DNA of 64,000 nt. Source: Heterohyrax brucei. Taxonomy: Eukaryota; Chordata; Mammalia; Hyracoidea; Procaviidae. The stretch is from assembly GCA_028571685.1 (NCBI GenBank), contig CM053141.1:52326333-52390332 (forward strand), in the 5' to 3' direction. The stretch's first letter is position 1, and each line of letters opens with the position of its first letter. Below, in pieces: positions 1 through 11,880 of the stretch. Position numbers and translations under genes: made by a program. The notes below the pieces were generated by a model, which was not told where the DNA came from, searched no databases, and saw only the letters and a list, made by a program, of their open reading frames with translations.

Positions 1-622
1 AAGCCCATTGTTGCAGCCACTGTGTCAACCCATCTTGTTGAGGGTCTTCCTCTTTTTCGCCGACCCTCCACTTTACCAAGGATGAAATCATTCTCCAGGG
101 ATTGATCCCTCCTGACAATATGTCCAAAGTATGTAAGATCCAGTCTCATCACCCTTGCTTCCAAGGAACACTTTGGTTGTACTTCTTCCAAGACTGATCT
201 GCTTGCTCTTTTAGCAGTCCCTGATATTTTCAGTTTTTCTCTCAACACTACAATTGGAAGGTGTCAGTTCTTCTGTTTTCCTGATTTATTGTCCAGCTTT
301 CACACGCCTATGGTGTGATTGAAAATACCATACTTCACGTCAGGCACACCTTCGTCTTCAAGGTGACAGCTTTACTTGTTAACACTGTAAAGAGGTCTTT
401 TGTAGCATATTTTCCCAATGCAATACATCTTTTGCCTCATTTTTTTTCCTCCATTATCATGACATTGCTTACTGGTCCTCTTGAGAGGACTTTTGTTTCT
501 GGATGTTAAGGTACAATCCATACTGAAGGCTGTGGTCTTTGACTTTCATCAGTAAGTGTTTGAAATCCTCTTCAGTTTTAGCAAGTAAGATTGTATCGTC
601 TGCATAAGGCAGATTGTTAATG
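1..622 (-). mobile_element. RTE/BovB-type LINE, 3' half of a copy, cut by the window edge
   Basis: Non-LTR retrotransposon relic read on the minus strand. Near 575-618 the reverse complement encodes NNLPYADDTILLA, the catalytic YADD box of an RTE reverse transcriptase. The rest covers the C-terminal part of the ORF, seen in other copies here as SLEAKMTRLxxxFGHI-like text. The piece stops at about 622, where the sequence switches to another RTE piece on the plus strand. The true 3' end lies outside the window. No long open frame remains, so it is inactive. Confidence 0.88.
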
Positions 623-2292
623 AAAGAAATGAAAGAAAAAATTCAAGCCTTGAGTTGCAGTGTTGAAAGATTCTATGGGGGAAAGTACTAAATGAAGATG
701 GAAGTATCACGAGAAGATGGAAGAAATACACAACAGTTGCTGTACCAAATGAATTGCTTGATATTCCATCAGTCCAGGAGCTAGCATATGATCAAGAACC
801 AATGGTACTGAAATAAGAGGTCCAAGTTGCACTGAAGGCATTGCTGGAAAAAGAAAGATTCCACAAAATGATGGAACACTGGTTGAAAAATGTTTCAACT
901 AACAGATACAGTACTGGAAGCACTTATTTATCTATACAAGAATAATGGAAGACAGCTACCTCATCAAACAAGAGGAAGGGATACATATCTGTAAACACTT
1001 CAAAAAAAGTTGACCCAACAGGATGGGAAAAGTATTGAACAATATATTAATATGACATAGAAGTAATATTTTGCTGAAGATCAAAAGCTGTTCCAGCAGT
1101 ACAAAGACAGGGAACTGCCAGCAATTCATGCCTAATTGGCAAGAAAACACGGAATAAGGTATATCATTTTTGATGTCAGATGGATCATGGCTGAAAGGAG
1201 AGAATGCCAGAGAGATGTTTACCTGTGTTTTATTGACTATGCAAAGTCATTCAACCGTGCAGCAACTATGGATAACATTATAAAGAATAGGAATTCCAGA
1301 TCACTTAACCATGCTCATGAAGAAACTATACTTAGAAAAAGAACAGAGTGAGTAGATAACAGGTCACTTGATGTTAAGAAAGATACGCCTCAGGGTTGCA
1401 TCTTTTCCTGTATTTATTCAATCTGTATGTTGAACAAACAATCTGAGAAGCTGGACTGACTACATGAAGAAGACACAGGTCGTCAGGTTTAGAGGAAGTC
1501 TTTAACAACCTGTGATGTGTCAATGGCACAACCTTGTTTGCTGTAAGCGAAGAGGACTTAAAAGCACTTACTCATGAAGATCAAAGACCACAGCCTTCGG
1601 TGTGTATTACACCTCAACATAAAGACAAATTCTCACAACTGGACCAGTAAGCAACATTACAATAAATGGAAAAAGGATTGAGGTTGTCATGGATTTCATT
1701 TTACTTGGTGTCATAATCAATGTCCATGGAAGCAGAAGTCAAGAAATCAAAACATATATCACAGTGGGATAATCTTCTGCAAAGGACCTCTTTAAAGTAT
1801 TCAAAAGTAAAGATGTCACCTTGAAGACTAAAGTGGGTCTGATCCACATCATGGCATTTTCAATCACATTACATGCATATGAAAGCTGTATAATGAATAA
1901 CGAAGACAGAAAGAAGAATCAGTGCCTTTGAATCATAGTGTTCATGAAGAATTTTGGGTGTACCATGAATTGCCAAAAGAACAATCAGATCTGTTCTGGA
2001 AGAAGTACAAGCAGAGTGCTCCTTGGAAGCAAAGATGGCAAGACTGAGCACATACTTTGGACATGTTTTCAGGAAGGATCAGTCCCTGGAGAAGAACATT
2101 TTGCTTGATAAAGTGAAGGGTCAGTGAAAAAGAGGAAGACCCTTAACAAGATGGATTGACACATTGCTTGCAGTGATGGGTTTAAGCATAAAACCAATTG
2201 TGGACATGGTATAAGAGCAGGCAGTGTTTCGTTCTATTGTGCACAGGGTTGTCCTGAGTCAGAACTGACTTGATGGCACTTAACAACAACAA
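623..2292 (+). mobile_element. RTE/BovB-type LINE, 5'-truncated copy with intact 3' terminus
   Basis: Plus-strand RTE relic of about 1.67 kb. Near 1225-1255 it encodes CFIDYAKSFN, matching the FIDYxKAF motif of the reverse transcriptase palm. The YADD box expected near 1500 has decayed. It ends in the family 3' terminus (GAGTCAGAACTGACTTGATG at 2257-2276) and an AAC-repeat tail at 2281-2292. The beginning of the element (endonuclease and the first part of the RT) is missing. Many stops; dead. It lies head to head with the copy at 1-622. Confidence 0.88.
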
Positions 2293-2684
2293 CAAGAACT
2301 GATGCTTTTGAACTACTGTGTTGCCACAGAACAGTCAATACACCACGGACTGCCAGAAGAATGAACAAATCTGTCTTGGAAGAAGTACAGTCAGAACGCT
2401 CATTAGAAGCAAGAATGACAAGACTTGGTCTCATATACTTTGGACATATTATCAAGAAGAACCTGTCCCTGGAAAAAGACATTATACTTAGTGACACAGA
2501 AGGTCACTGGAAAAGGAGGAAGACCCTCAATGAGATGGACTGACACAGTGGTTGCCACACTGGGTTCTAGTATAACAATTGTGACGATGTCACACGGTCC
2601 GACAGTGGTTTGTTTTATATGGGGTTGCTTTGAGTCAGAACTTACTCCAGGCCACCTAACAATAATAACAACACTGAACTTTGT
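2293..2684 (+). mobile_element. RTE/BovB-type LINE, short 3' copy in tandem
   Basis: A second plus-strand RTE 3' end starts within a few bases of the AAC tail of the preceding copy and ends with GGCCACCTAACAATAATAAC. It repeats the material of about 1890-2290. An open stretch at 2361-2543 reads NKSVLEEVQSERSLEARMTRLGLIYFGHII, the RTE ORF C-terminal region, followed in another frame by a KRRKTLNEMD-like end. The abutting tail-to-head arrangement suggests insertion into, or unequal copying at, the older tail. Confidence 0.85.
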
Positions 2685-3762
2685 TCTACTGTTCTTCAAA
2701 GAATGCTAGCATTTCAATCAAGGTAGTTGGTTTTTTCTTTTTAAATTTATCTGCTCCCTACACCTCAACATATGTAACCCACATTTATTTTAGCTGCATG
2801 ACTTTATTCATGGCATTTCTCTCCATAAAATTCTTCATTCCTTTTAATTCCGTTATTTCCAACCTTGAATTTATATTCATATCTTGCTGTAGTCCATATC
2901 CTCTATGAGGCCTTATATGACTCTTCCAACATACGTAGGTAGTAAAGAAAAAAAAACATTGTTTTTATGCTATTATCTGCAGAACAGACAATTATGAGGA
3001 TAAAAAGCTAAATTCTAAAACAGATCTAACAAAAGTTTCAGCATTTTGAGACTCCCCTTGTTGCTGAAGGCAGAGGTGAGGTATAGGGCAGAAGAGAGGC
3101 ATTTTTTGAAAGTTTAACTGGAGCTCTGTTTGGACCTCATGCAGTGTAGCTAGGTAGCTGCTCTTTCTCAATTCAAGCCAGATACTGGTATTCTATAGAC
3201 AAATCGAACTAGAGAGACTCTAGATAAGAGGAAACCTAGAATATATGATGGCAAAGGAAAGGCAGCATTTTGAAATCAAGATTATTAAATAAAATTGTAA
3301 AACTTGAGATGAGAATCTCAGCAACTTTGCACCTCTACAAGAATACTGTGAGCCAGGCATATACCCCAAAGCAGAGGAAAGACTGTTCTTTGGAGAAGCC
3401 AAATAATTCCAGTGTAGCCTTAGATTGCTACTGATATTTGAAATGATTGGGCTTCTCCTAGTCCCTCTGCACCTACTAATTTGAAAGTCCTGCCCAAGCA
3501 CATGAAGTCCCCAAGCAGTTTCTTAATAATTTTAGTCAAGTCCCTCCTTGAAAGGCAGTAATGAAATTAACTATAGATTTTAAAAGGAATTTGAAGGAAA
3601 CAGAGATAATGCTAGCAGTATAAGGAAATATCCAAAAAACTATGATCACTTTCCCTGGGGACAAAAGAAGGTACTGAGTATATTAAATAATGGGATGACA
3701 GATATGTATATATAAAACAAACAAGTAAATGACAAGAAAAACACTTTTGGAAAATAACAGTA
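2685..3762. other. No gene or repeat recognised
   Basis: AT-rich sequence between two RTE copies. The reading frames at 2681-2908 and 3220-3501 have no recognisable motif and resemble chance frames. Nothing else is supported. Confidence 0.5.
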
Positions 3763-4838
3763 GTGATGTTTGGTGTTGTCTAGTTGGTTGCAACTTAGTG
3801 ACCTTATGTACATCAGAACGAAACCCTGCCCACTCCTGTGCCATCCTCACCATCTGGGCTGTATTTGAGCCCATTGTTGCAGCCACTATGTCAATCCATT
3901 TCATTGATGATCTTCTTCTATTTCCCTGACCCTGAACTTTATGATGCATGATGTTCTTCTTCAGGGATGGGTCCTGCCTGATAACACGTCCAAAATGAGA
4001 CAAAGTCTCACCATCCTCACTTCTAAAGGGCATTCTGGTTGTATTTCTTCCAAGACAGATTTTTTTCATTCTTCTGGAAGTTTGTGTTATACTTTTCACC
4101 AACACCATAATTCAAAGGAATCAATTCTTCTTTAGTCTTTCTTGTTCTTTGTCCAATTATCGCATGCAGGCTGCTGAAATTACCAAAGACTTGAGTGAAG
4201 ACATACCTTAGTGTCAAAGTGATATCTTTTTTTTTTTTTTTTTTTTTTAACATTTTAAAGGACTCATTGGCAGCAGATTTTTCTGATGCAATGAGTTATT
4301 TGATTTCTTTATTGTTGCTTCCATGGGCATTGATTGTGGATCCAAGTAAAATGAAATCTGACAACTTCAATGTTTTTTTCTGTTTATCATGATGTTGCTT
4401 ATTGGTCAAGTTGTAAGGACTTTTTTTTTTTTTTTGCTTTTTGTGTTGAGGTATAACCCATCTACATCAGTAAGTACTTCAAGTCCTCTCTTCCCTTTTA
4501 GCAAGCAAGGTTGTGTCATCTGCACGTCTCATGTTGTTAGTAAGTTTTTCCTCCAATCCTCATACTATGTTCTTTGTATAGTTCACCTTCTCAGGTTATT
4601 TACTCAGCATGGTGAATGAATAAGTATGGTGAAATAATACAGCCCTGACACACAACTTTCCTGACTTTTTAAACCAGGCAGTATCCCCTTGCTCTGTTTG
4701 AAAGACTGATACTTGGTCTATGTGCAGTTTCTTTATACACACAATTAAGTGTTCTGGAATGCCCCTTCGGTGCAGTAGTATCCATAATTAGTTATGACCT
4801 ACACAGTCACGTGCCTTTGCATAGCGCACAAAACACAG
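3763..4838 (-). mobile_element. RTE/BovB-type LINE, 5'-truncated copy
   Basis: Minus-strand RTE 3' kilobase, from the 3' terminus at about 3763 (eroded form of the GTCGAGTC tail) to the RT palm near 4838. On the minus strand, 4505-4530 reads RADDTTL, the eroded YADD box. A pure T run at 4226-4248 interrupts it and probably marks a slipped or inserted poly-A. Dead, with many stops. Confidence 0.85.
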
Positions 4839-5194
4839 CTTCTAGGGAATGAAGAGTCAGGGTTTTAGAGTAACAAACATATAGGTGACATTAGCTACCT
4901 GGACGCCAGGTGAGGATTGGCTGTCTTGTGTTTTTTTGCGTTATGTTTTTTTGTTGTCGATGTTATTAAAAACAGGAAATTAGTGAGGTCCTTCCCAACA
5001 AAAAGATAGTAAGAAGGGTCCTGATAAACAGGAAATTGATGGAGTCTTGACAAACAGGAAGCTAATAGACTTTGTTTTTGTCTGGTTTGTTGGTGTGGGC
5101 ACAGCATGAGTGATTTCCTTTTGGGTTAATTAAGTTAGCTGGTACAAAGTAAAGAAAACATTCTAAGACATAAAACAAAAAAACAAACCAGATG
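4839..5194. other. No gene recognised
   Basis: Contains three loosely repeated stretches around ACAGGAAATTAGTGAGG, ACAGGAAATTGATGGAG and ACAGGAAGCTAATAG (about 4972-5068, spacing about 50 bp), a small degenerate tandem array. Otherwise unassigned. Confidence 0.4.
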
Positions 5195-5426
5195 TCATCA
5201 TATCAGTTCTAACTCTCTTGACTCCTGTGTGTCAGAGTCAGACTGAGTTCACAAGATTTTCAGTGGCTGATTTTTCTTTTGTTTTGTTTTTTTAGAAGCC
5301 AATCAGGGATGGCTTTCTTCCTTTCTTCCCAGATGCCTCTGAATGGTCTTGAACCTCTAGCTGCTCAGTTTTTAAGTCAAGCTTGTTAGCCATACATGTA
5401 CTACTACCTAAGGACTCTCTTAGGGC
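5195..5426 (-). mobile_element. AfroSINE, third-type (long) copy, diverged
   Basis: Reading the minus strand, a head resembling GAGTCCCTAGGTAGTAGTAC is followed by a B-box-like GGTTCAAGACC, an AGAAGCCAATCAGGG-like middle block and the tail matching GAGTCAGAATTG. It shares the middle block with the copies at 18211, 32418 and 44928. It is among the most diverged SINE copies here. Confidence 0.6.
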
Positions 5427-6549
5427 ATAAGTGGTCCTTAAAAAAAAAATGTATCTTTTCTCTGGATAGAAGACCCTTTACTACAAAATAAGAAAAAAAG
5501 TAAAGGAACACCAGAAAATCAGAATCCAAAAACCATGACAGCCCCAAGCTGGCCCAGAGGGCACCCAGACAGGATTAGTAAGGAGGAGATCTAGAGAGAT
5601 CTTCAATTCACAAACCAATTTGTCCGGTTATACTTTTTAAGGGTAAAATGTGTAGAACTGGAGCCAGCTTCTGTTGCTATGGCTCTGAAAACTAGGCCGG
5701 GTCAGCTCACGAACTGTATCGAGTGTGGCCACATCTATAGATAAAATGTGGCAAATGGAAAACTAAAAACAACAACCAAAAATAAAATAGGTTGATGAAG
5801 TTCTGTACAAATTCAAGCTCTTATTCCACAAATGCAAGCTGTGTCTCTCAGTTCCACGCAGAGTATTTGTTTGTCTGCTTGTTCTTCTCCCCTGAGAGGT
5901 TTGCCTGTGCAATTGCTGATGCGGTGGCATCACTCCGATGAGCCTCTGGCCCCTACATAAACCATCCCTGGGATGATGTCTCACCTCGGAAGTCGCCCCT
6001 TCCCTTCTTGTTGCCACTGCCCACTGACTTCTCCGTTGTTGCTCTCAGGCCTCTGGTACTCCTCCCACACTGGGAAAGGTGTCAAAAACCCACCAACCCT
6101 AGAAGTGTGTCTTTGACAAGAAGCAGATCATCTCCTTCCTTCCTTTTTCCTCAAAAGAAAACAGAGCCTTCCCCAAATAGGCACCACTACTTAAATTTTC
6201 AGCATTTCAAGAGTTACTCCAGCTGTTATTCTCAAAACCCTTGGGGATGGAGAGATGTGAGAAAGAGTAGAAGCTTTGTCGATAGAAATTACATTGTTGT
6301 CTTTTTAATCTCCTGATCAGTGAAAAAACAAACAAATAATGCAAGGCATGGTTGGGTTGGCTGTCTGCAAAAGGAGTTAATGTGGACCCATGATTACCGT
6401 AAAAAGCCTTCTTGTCTCTTTATCTTTTAGAGAGTTTGTCAGGTTAATCAATCAGATGAAATTAGCCAAGAACTGCAATATCAGTTTAATTTCATTTTGT
6501 TATGCTATCAGTTTGGGAACACATTAACTTTTTAAATAGATCAAGATTA
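5427..6549. other. No gene recognised
   Basis: Moderately GC-richer at 5850-6150. The frames at 5763-6017 (minus) and 6008-6316 (plus) lack family motifs, signal or membrane features and are treated as chance frames. No splice-bounded exon can be argued. Confidence 0.4.
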
Positions 6550-6719
6550 AAAAACCCCAAAACCAAACCCAGTGCTGTGGAGCTGATTCTGACTCATAGC
6601 AACCTTATAGGACCGAGTAGAACTATTCCATAGAGTTTCCAAGGAGCTACTAGCAGATTCAGATTGCTGACCTTTTGGTTAGCAGAATCACTGTTTAACC
6701 ACTATGTCACCAGTTTCCA
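6550..6719 (-). mobile_element. AfroSINE, short type
   Basis: Minus strand. The tail CAAAACCAAACCCAGTGCTG lies at the left and the head, CACCAGTTTCC, at the right. The tRNA-like B-box is eroded. Full length for the short (about 150 bp) type. Confidence 0.85.
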
Positions 6720-7204
6720 AATCACAGTTAGTATGGTTTAATTTTAGATTTCTGTTGTATAAACTTACATATACCTGTTTATGTGCCAACAAGGTATGTA
6801 TTTACAAGCTCTTGCTATATGGTGAGACTTTAACAGATAATCAGATTCTAGTGCTGTAATGAATTTCTAATTGGTAAATTCCAGAAATCTTCTCCCTTAG
6901 AAGAAAAATGGATAAAATAATTTTGGGAGTTTCACACTATGTGGCTCAGCATTGTACATGTTAAATGTTATTTCCAGTGACTGTTAATTATTCATTGACT
7001 GTTAATAATTTCATTTATTTCAATGACCATTGGGCTGAGAGTTAAGAGAGCTTGGTTGTTTGTGAATTAAGCATATAACCTTAAGAAAATCCCCTTAACT
7101 TTTCTGGATACTCATTTTCTCCTGTATGAAGTGAAAAGATTGGACAAAATTATCTTTACAATAATTTCTACTTCTACTAATAAATAGTTTTACAGTTAAT
7201 ATGC

Positions 7205-7435
7205 TTGTGATAAGGAACCCTTGGGGAAAAATGGTTAAACTTTTGACTGCCAGCCAAGGGTTCAAACCTACCAGTGGCTCCATGGGAGAAAAGACCTGGC
7301 AATGTGCTCCGGTCAGGGTGATAGCTGTTGTGTGCTCTAGGTATCACTAGCCTAGGAAACCCCACGGGGGTAGTTCTACTCTGTCATAGCAGGTCTCTAA
7401 GGGTCCGAATTGGTCCCACAGGTGCACAACATTCT
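7205..7435 (+). mobile_element. AfroSINE, long type
   Basis: Starts GGAACCCTTGGGG and carries the extra middle block (AGAAAAGACCTGGCAATGTG) that the short type lacks. The tail CTAAGGGTCCGAATTGG is eroded. It is followed within 15 bp by an oppositely oriented copy, so the two form an imperfect inverted pair with facing tails. Confidence 0.75.
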
Positions 7436-7444
7436 TGTGATAAA

Positions 7445-7642
7445 AATTGTTGTTGCTGTTGAGTGGATTTGGATTGATCATGATTCCATGTGTGCAGGGT
7501 AGAACTGTTCGTAGGGTTTTAAGGCTGTGTCCTTTTGAAAGTAGATTGCCAGGCCTGGATTGGAGGTGCCTCTGGCTAGGTTTCAGTCAACAACCTTTTA
7601 TCCTGTAGTTGAGTCGTTAAACATTTGTGCCAAACAGGGACG
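7445..7642 (-). mobile_element. AfroSINE, long type
   Basis: Minus strand. Tail TGTTGTTGCTGTTGAGTGG at the left, middle block AAAGTAGATTGCCAGGCCTG, and an eroded head near 7625. Its tail faces the tail of the copy at 7205-7435. Confidence 0.75.
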
Positions 7643-7645
7643 TTA

Positions 7646-8097
7646 ATAAAAAATTATCAATTAAAAAAAAGGAAATTGAGAAAGTAGGAAGAGGCAGGAA
7701 ACAGGGACCAATGAAAACAAACTGGAGAGAAGAAGGGGAGTTTTGATACACGACAGGGTTGCAACCAATACCACAAAACAATTTGTGTATTAACTGTTTA
7801 ATGAGGAACTAATTTGCTCTGTTAATGCACCTAAATTGCAATGTAAAAAATCTTATTTTGAAACTGAACACCAGTGACTGGCTTCAAATTGGTAACCTAG
7901 GTAAAAAATAATTTATAAGTCACTTGAGGAAATCATTGTTTTTAAGAAGGAGACATGAGATGAAAAAGAACTTATTCTAAATTTCTGTTTTCCTTTTGAG
8001 CAGCATCACAGTTTTGATTCTTACAGTTCTTTGTTAATACAATAATATTGGACTTGCAACTAAGTAGTACTTCAGTCTCCCAGTCTGCCTCCATTCT
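7646..8097. other. No gene or repeat recognised
   Basis: AT-rich and purine-rich (7660-7740). Nothing assigned. Confidence 0.4.
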
Positions 8098-8252
8098 TTA
8101 ATAATAAGAGCTGTCATAGATGGAGCACTAGGTGCTTGTAATGAGCAATTTATGAACATTTTCCAACTTAGTTCTCGTAGTGGCCATCTAGAGTTAGCAT
8201 TATTACTGCAGTTGTCTAGAGCAGTTACTGAGGCATAGTGAGTTTGAAGGTA
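8098..8252 (+). mobile_element. MIR-type SINE, ancient
   Basis: Shows the eroded MIR order: GGAGCACTAGGTGCTTG (from GAGCACTTACTATGTGCC), then a TTCTCGTAGTGG segment, then TTAGCATTATTACTG, then ACTGAGGCATAGTGAG. Old and not mobile. Confidence 0.7.
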
Positions 8253-8370
8253 GATGCATTAGTTTCCAAAGCTATCTCTTAACCGGCATGCTAGCCTGTT
8301 TATATTTCTTCACAAGTAAGTGGTTTAGTAAATGAATGTGCTGTAAGTTTTTCCATTTTTGGTGACTCTG

Positions 8371-8521
8371 GAAACCCTGGTAATGCAGTGGTTAAAAGCT
8401 ACACCTGCTGACCAGAAAGTCAGTGGTTAAAATCTACTAGGCACTCCTTGGAAACCCTATGGGGCAGTTCTACTCTGACCTGTAGGGTTGCTGTGGGTTG
8501 AAATCAATTCAACTGCAATGA
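8371..8521 (+). mobile_element. AfroSINE, short type
   Basis: Head GGAAACCCTGGTAATGCAGTG, then GTCAGTGGTTAAAATC in place of the B-box, CTCCTTGGAAACCCTATGGG, and the tail GGTTGAAATCAATTCAACTG. Full length, moderately diverged. Confidence 0.9.
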
Positions 8522-11334
8522 GTAATGGATATAAAATGTTAGACTATACGTCTTCTTTTTATTTTTTATTAGCAAGTTTCTCACCATAACAAAAAGTAAA
8601 TGCTCTGCCATTGCACAAAAATGAAAATGTGAACCATAGAAAATAGATGTTATGTGAGCCAAGGTCTTGTGAACCAAGCAGAAAACTAAAACAAAAGAAT
8701 TGCTTGCCATTGTCTCATTAAAGATTATTTTTTTGTGTGCCACATGGAGCTTCTTTCTTGGGAATAGACACAGAGTCAGTGTTACATTAAAGAAGAGCAC
8801 ATTTTTCAGAGTCACAAGGCACTTCCATACTCAACTCATTAAAACAATGCACATACTTGGTTTCAAAAATAGGCAGAAGTTGTCACATAGACAGTCGACA
8901 AATTGCATATGTTCTATTCAAGTAAAACAGAAAAGTAAACACTGCATCTTTTTACATAATCTATGTCTTCTAGGCCACATCAACAGTGCGTTAAGAGTTG
9001 TCAGAACTATAAGATCCAGTATCAGTGTTTCTCTGGTTCCACCCCTGTCAGGAAACCGGACTCCTCAGTTCCCTCCCAGATACCTATCAGCTCTACGTTC
9101 TGTAGAGTCCACTCCATCTCTGAACTCCTTCTATTCTCTCTGCCAATCTGACATGCTCTCCTTGAAATCTCTGTTTTGTGATTACTGCTGTTGGCTTCTT
9201 TCTTTTTTCTCATTTTCATTGGAAGAAATAGAAGTGAGAACTAAGGAAAGAGGGCATGGGACAGGGCAGAAGAATGCTCAAGAATGCTTCTTTAGGCAGA
9301 AGAATGCTCAAGACTTGGACCTGGCCCAGCCCAGTTGATGAGGAGACAGCAGTGGGATATGGGGAGTGGGGCAAAGAAGGCCTTATACTAGGGGCATATT
9401 TCTACTGGTGATCCTAGAGCTATCAGGCAGCCAGCCTCAGACCCTAATCTTGGCTACACCAGTTACAAATACCATGTTATAAGAGGAATGACTAAATGTT
9501 ATTATGCATTTAAAACATCTTAATTAATTCTAACATAAAACACCTTGCGTCAATGTATGTTAATTGCCTAGTATACAGCAAGATGTAATTGAATGTTTCC
9601 TAAATAGGTTTTGAAAAGCTAAAGCACTTATTTACATATTCATTCAACATTTATTGAAGTCCTTCAATGTTTGCATAATTCTATCTAGGTTATAAAGATT
9701 TTCCGCTATGTGCTTTGTTAAACAAGTTTTATGCAACCTCTTAAATTTTTTTTTTTTTCCTCGTGTCTACGAAAAGGGAATTTTACTAGATTTTCTGTAA
9801 AGGTCTTTCTAGCTTTGGACTTCTATGATTTTTATGACTTAATTCATTTTATATTTTAGTAATTCTTTGTTTCCGCTGTTGGGTAACTCTAACTTGCGCA
9901 AAATCATTATCCTGATTGAAAAGTTCTAATGAATGGCCAGTTCTTGGATGTGCCATAGCAATGTTCAAGGGCTTAGAGTTTTGAAGGTTTTCTAGATCAT
10001 AGTCTAAAATTGGAATAGGGCAAGATTTTAAGTAGCTACAAATTTAAGATTTAGCATCATACTTTCTGTTGACCCCCAAAATCCTTATTAACATTTACCA
10101 TCTACCTCTGAATATGCCGTAAAGTTGAGCGCATTAAAAGGGCACCATTGTGAAGCTAGTTTTATATCTCTTGCCATTAAAATGTATTATTTTCAAAAAC
10201 TTGCTGTTTTACTTCTTTGCTCTGGTGTTGAGCATAATTACCACAACCGTTCTTACAACTCAGCTTTCAAGCTCTCCTCCCAGCTGAAAGCCACACTGTA
10301 TCGTTAACTCCACGAGGTCCAATAACATTTTCCTCAAACGTTGTGACTGTCACCACTGGAGAGCAATGCTCCTAGGGGAAAATGTGCAGTGGGTTTGTAG
10401 CCCATTTCTTTCTTCCTTTTCTGCTCTCCTAATTTCAGATAATTACTGAGTTGTAGTTTATTAGCTAATTGTGTACATGCTGTGTTATTCAAGTACCTTC
10501 ATTTATGTCATTGACAGTAGCTAGAAATTTCTTCAATACAGCTAGTTTTTCTTCAGATTTGGGAAGTGAAACTGCACGCTGCTAATTGTGTATGCTTGGG
10601 AGCCCAGGGTAGTTCTAACTCAAATGTAATCAGTTTTAGTCCTTAGGGAATTGTTCCATGGACCTTGGGATGTTACATTACTTTTTCTCCACCAAGGTAA
10701 CATCCAATGGGAGCTATATGTATATGACTTTGTTTTACCTATAGCAGACAAAGAAAGGTCAGAGTCAGAGACTTGGATCACCTCAACTAAATAAATTTTA
10801 GATTTATTTAGGTTTAGATTCAGTAATCTGGTATCATTGTAACCTGTCTAACTTTGTGCCTCTCAGTGGTTTCAGAAAGTACATAATTTTGATTTCCACC
10901 CTAATTAATTTGCTGAGCAGATACTTCGAAAAACTCTTAGCTTACTTTGAGTCTATTTACTGTAATTGAACTTGAAAAACTGAGTTCAATTACACTACTA
11001 CACTTAGCGAAGCTTTGGAGGATATTCTATTTGGGGTTAAAGGTGGCATTTGGTTTAAAAGCCTATACAAAGTGGTCTCATTGGTAGAGATGGAAATCTA
11101 TCAGAAACCTTTAGAACAGGCTCAGCGATTCCTTCAACTTGGCCTCGGGCTCCATACTTCCCAGGGCTCTCATTGGGCTTTCACATAAATGTTCATCTGT
11201 CCAAGCATGTTCCCTGGGTCCAAGTCTCAGGAGCAGAGAAGCATCACACATTCTAAAGAAATATAGGGTTTTGACCAAAGTCAAGTGAGAGAAAGTAAAG
11301 TGACTTCAGACTTAAGAGACATCTTATGATTCCT
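8522..11334. other. No gene recognised; holds the longest ATG frame of the window
   Basis: An open frame of 212 codons runs on the plus strand at 8700-9338. Its product (MLAIVSLKIIFLCATWSFF...) has an N-terminal hydrophobic run, but no domain, no matching neighbour and no ordered hydrophobicity after residue 20. A direct repeat, GCAGAAGAATGCTCAAGA, occurs twice near 9264-9313 inside it. I regard it as a chance frame. The rest of the stretch is AT-rich with no recognised family. Confidence 0.4.
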
Positions 11335-11880
11335 TTTTTTAAAAAGAAAGATTTATTGAAGTATAAGTGTAATAAACGTAATAAAGGCATACCTTTAAAG
11401 CTTGCAATTTAATCACAATCCATTTATTACACCCCAAAGTTCCCACCCACTCATCTGGAATCTGTCCCTCCCACTTCTCCACCTACCTCAGGCAACCACC
11501 AATTTCCTTCTGTCACAATAGATTGCATCTGCTGGAAGTTTATGTACATGGAATCATGTAGTATATATTCTTCCTTTGTCTGGCTTTTTCATTCGGAATA
11601 ATTAGTTAGGGATTCATCCATGTTACCTCATGTATTAATAGCCAACTGCTGTTACTGATTGTTAGCATTCAACCATGAACTTACCACGACATCTTTACCT
11701 ATTGATGGATATTTGGATTGTTGCTAGTTTGGAGCTGCTACAAATAGAGCTGCTATGAGCTTTCATTTACAAGGCTTTTTTTCCCCTTTTTTTGGTGGAT
11801 GTATGCTTTCATTTTTCTTGGGTAAAATTCTAGGAGATAAATGGCTGGTTCATATGCTTGTGTCAAGTAGATTAAAAGAT
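11335..11880 (-). mobile_element. Ancient L1 (L1M-type), 3' ORF2 region
   Basis: Minus strand. The plus strand shows the familiar antisense text of old mammalian L1: TGGAATCATGTAGTATATATTC, CTGGCTTTTTCATTCGG and GATGGATATTTGGATTGTTG, in the expected order. Strongly diverged, no open frame. Confidence 0.75.

Noticed and set aside
4226-4248. T run as a Pol III terminator of a gene
   Set aside because: It lies inside an RTE relic with no Pol III gene upstream.
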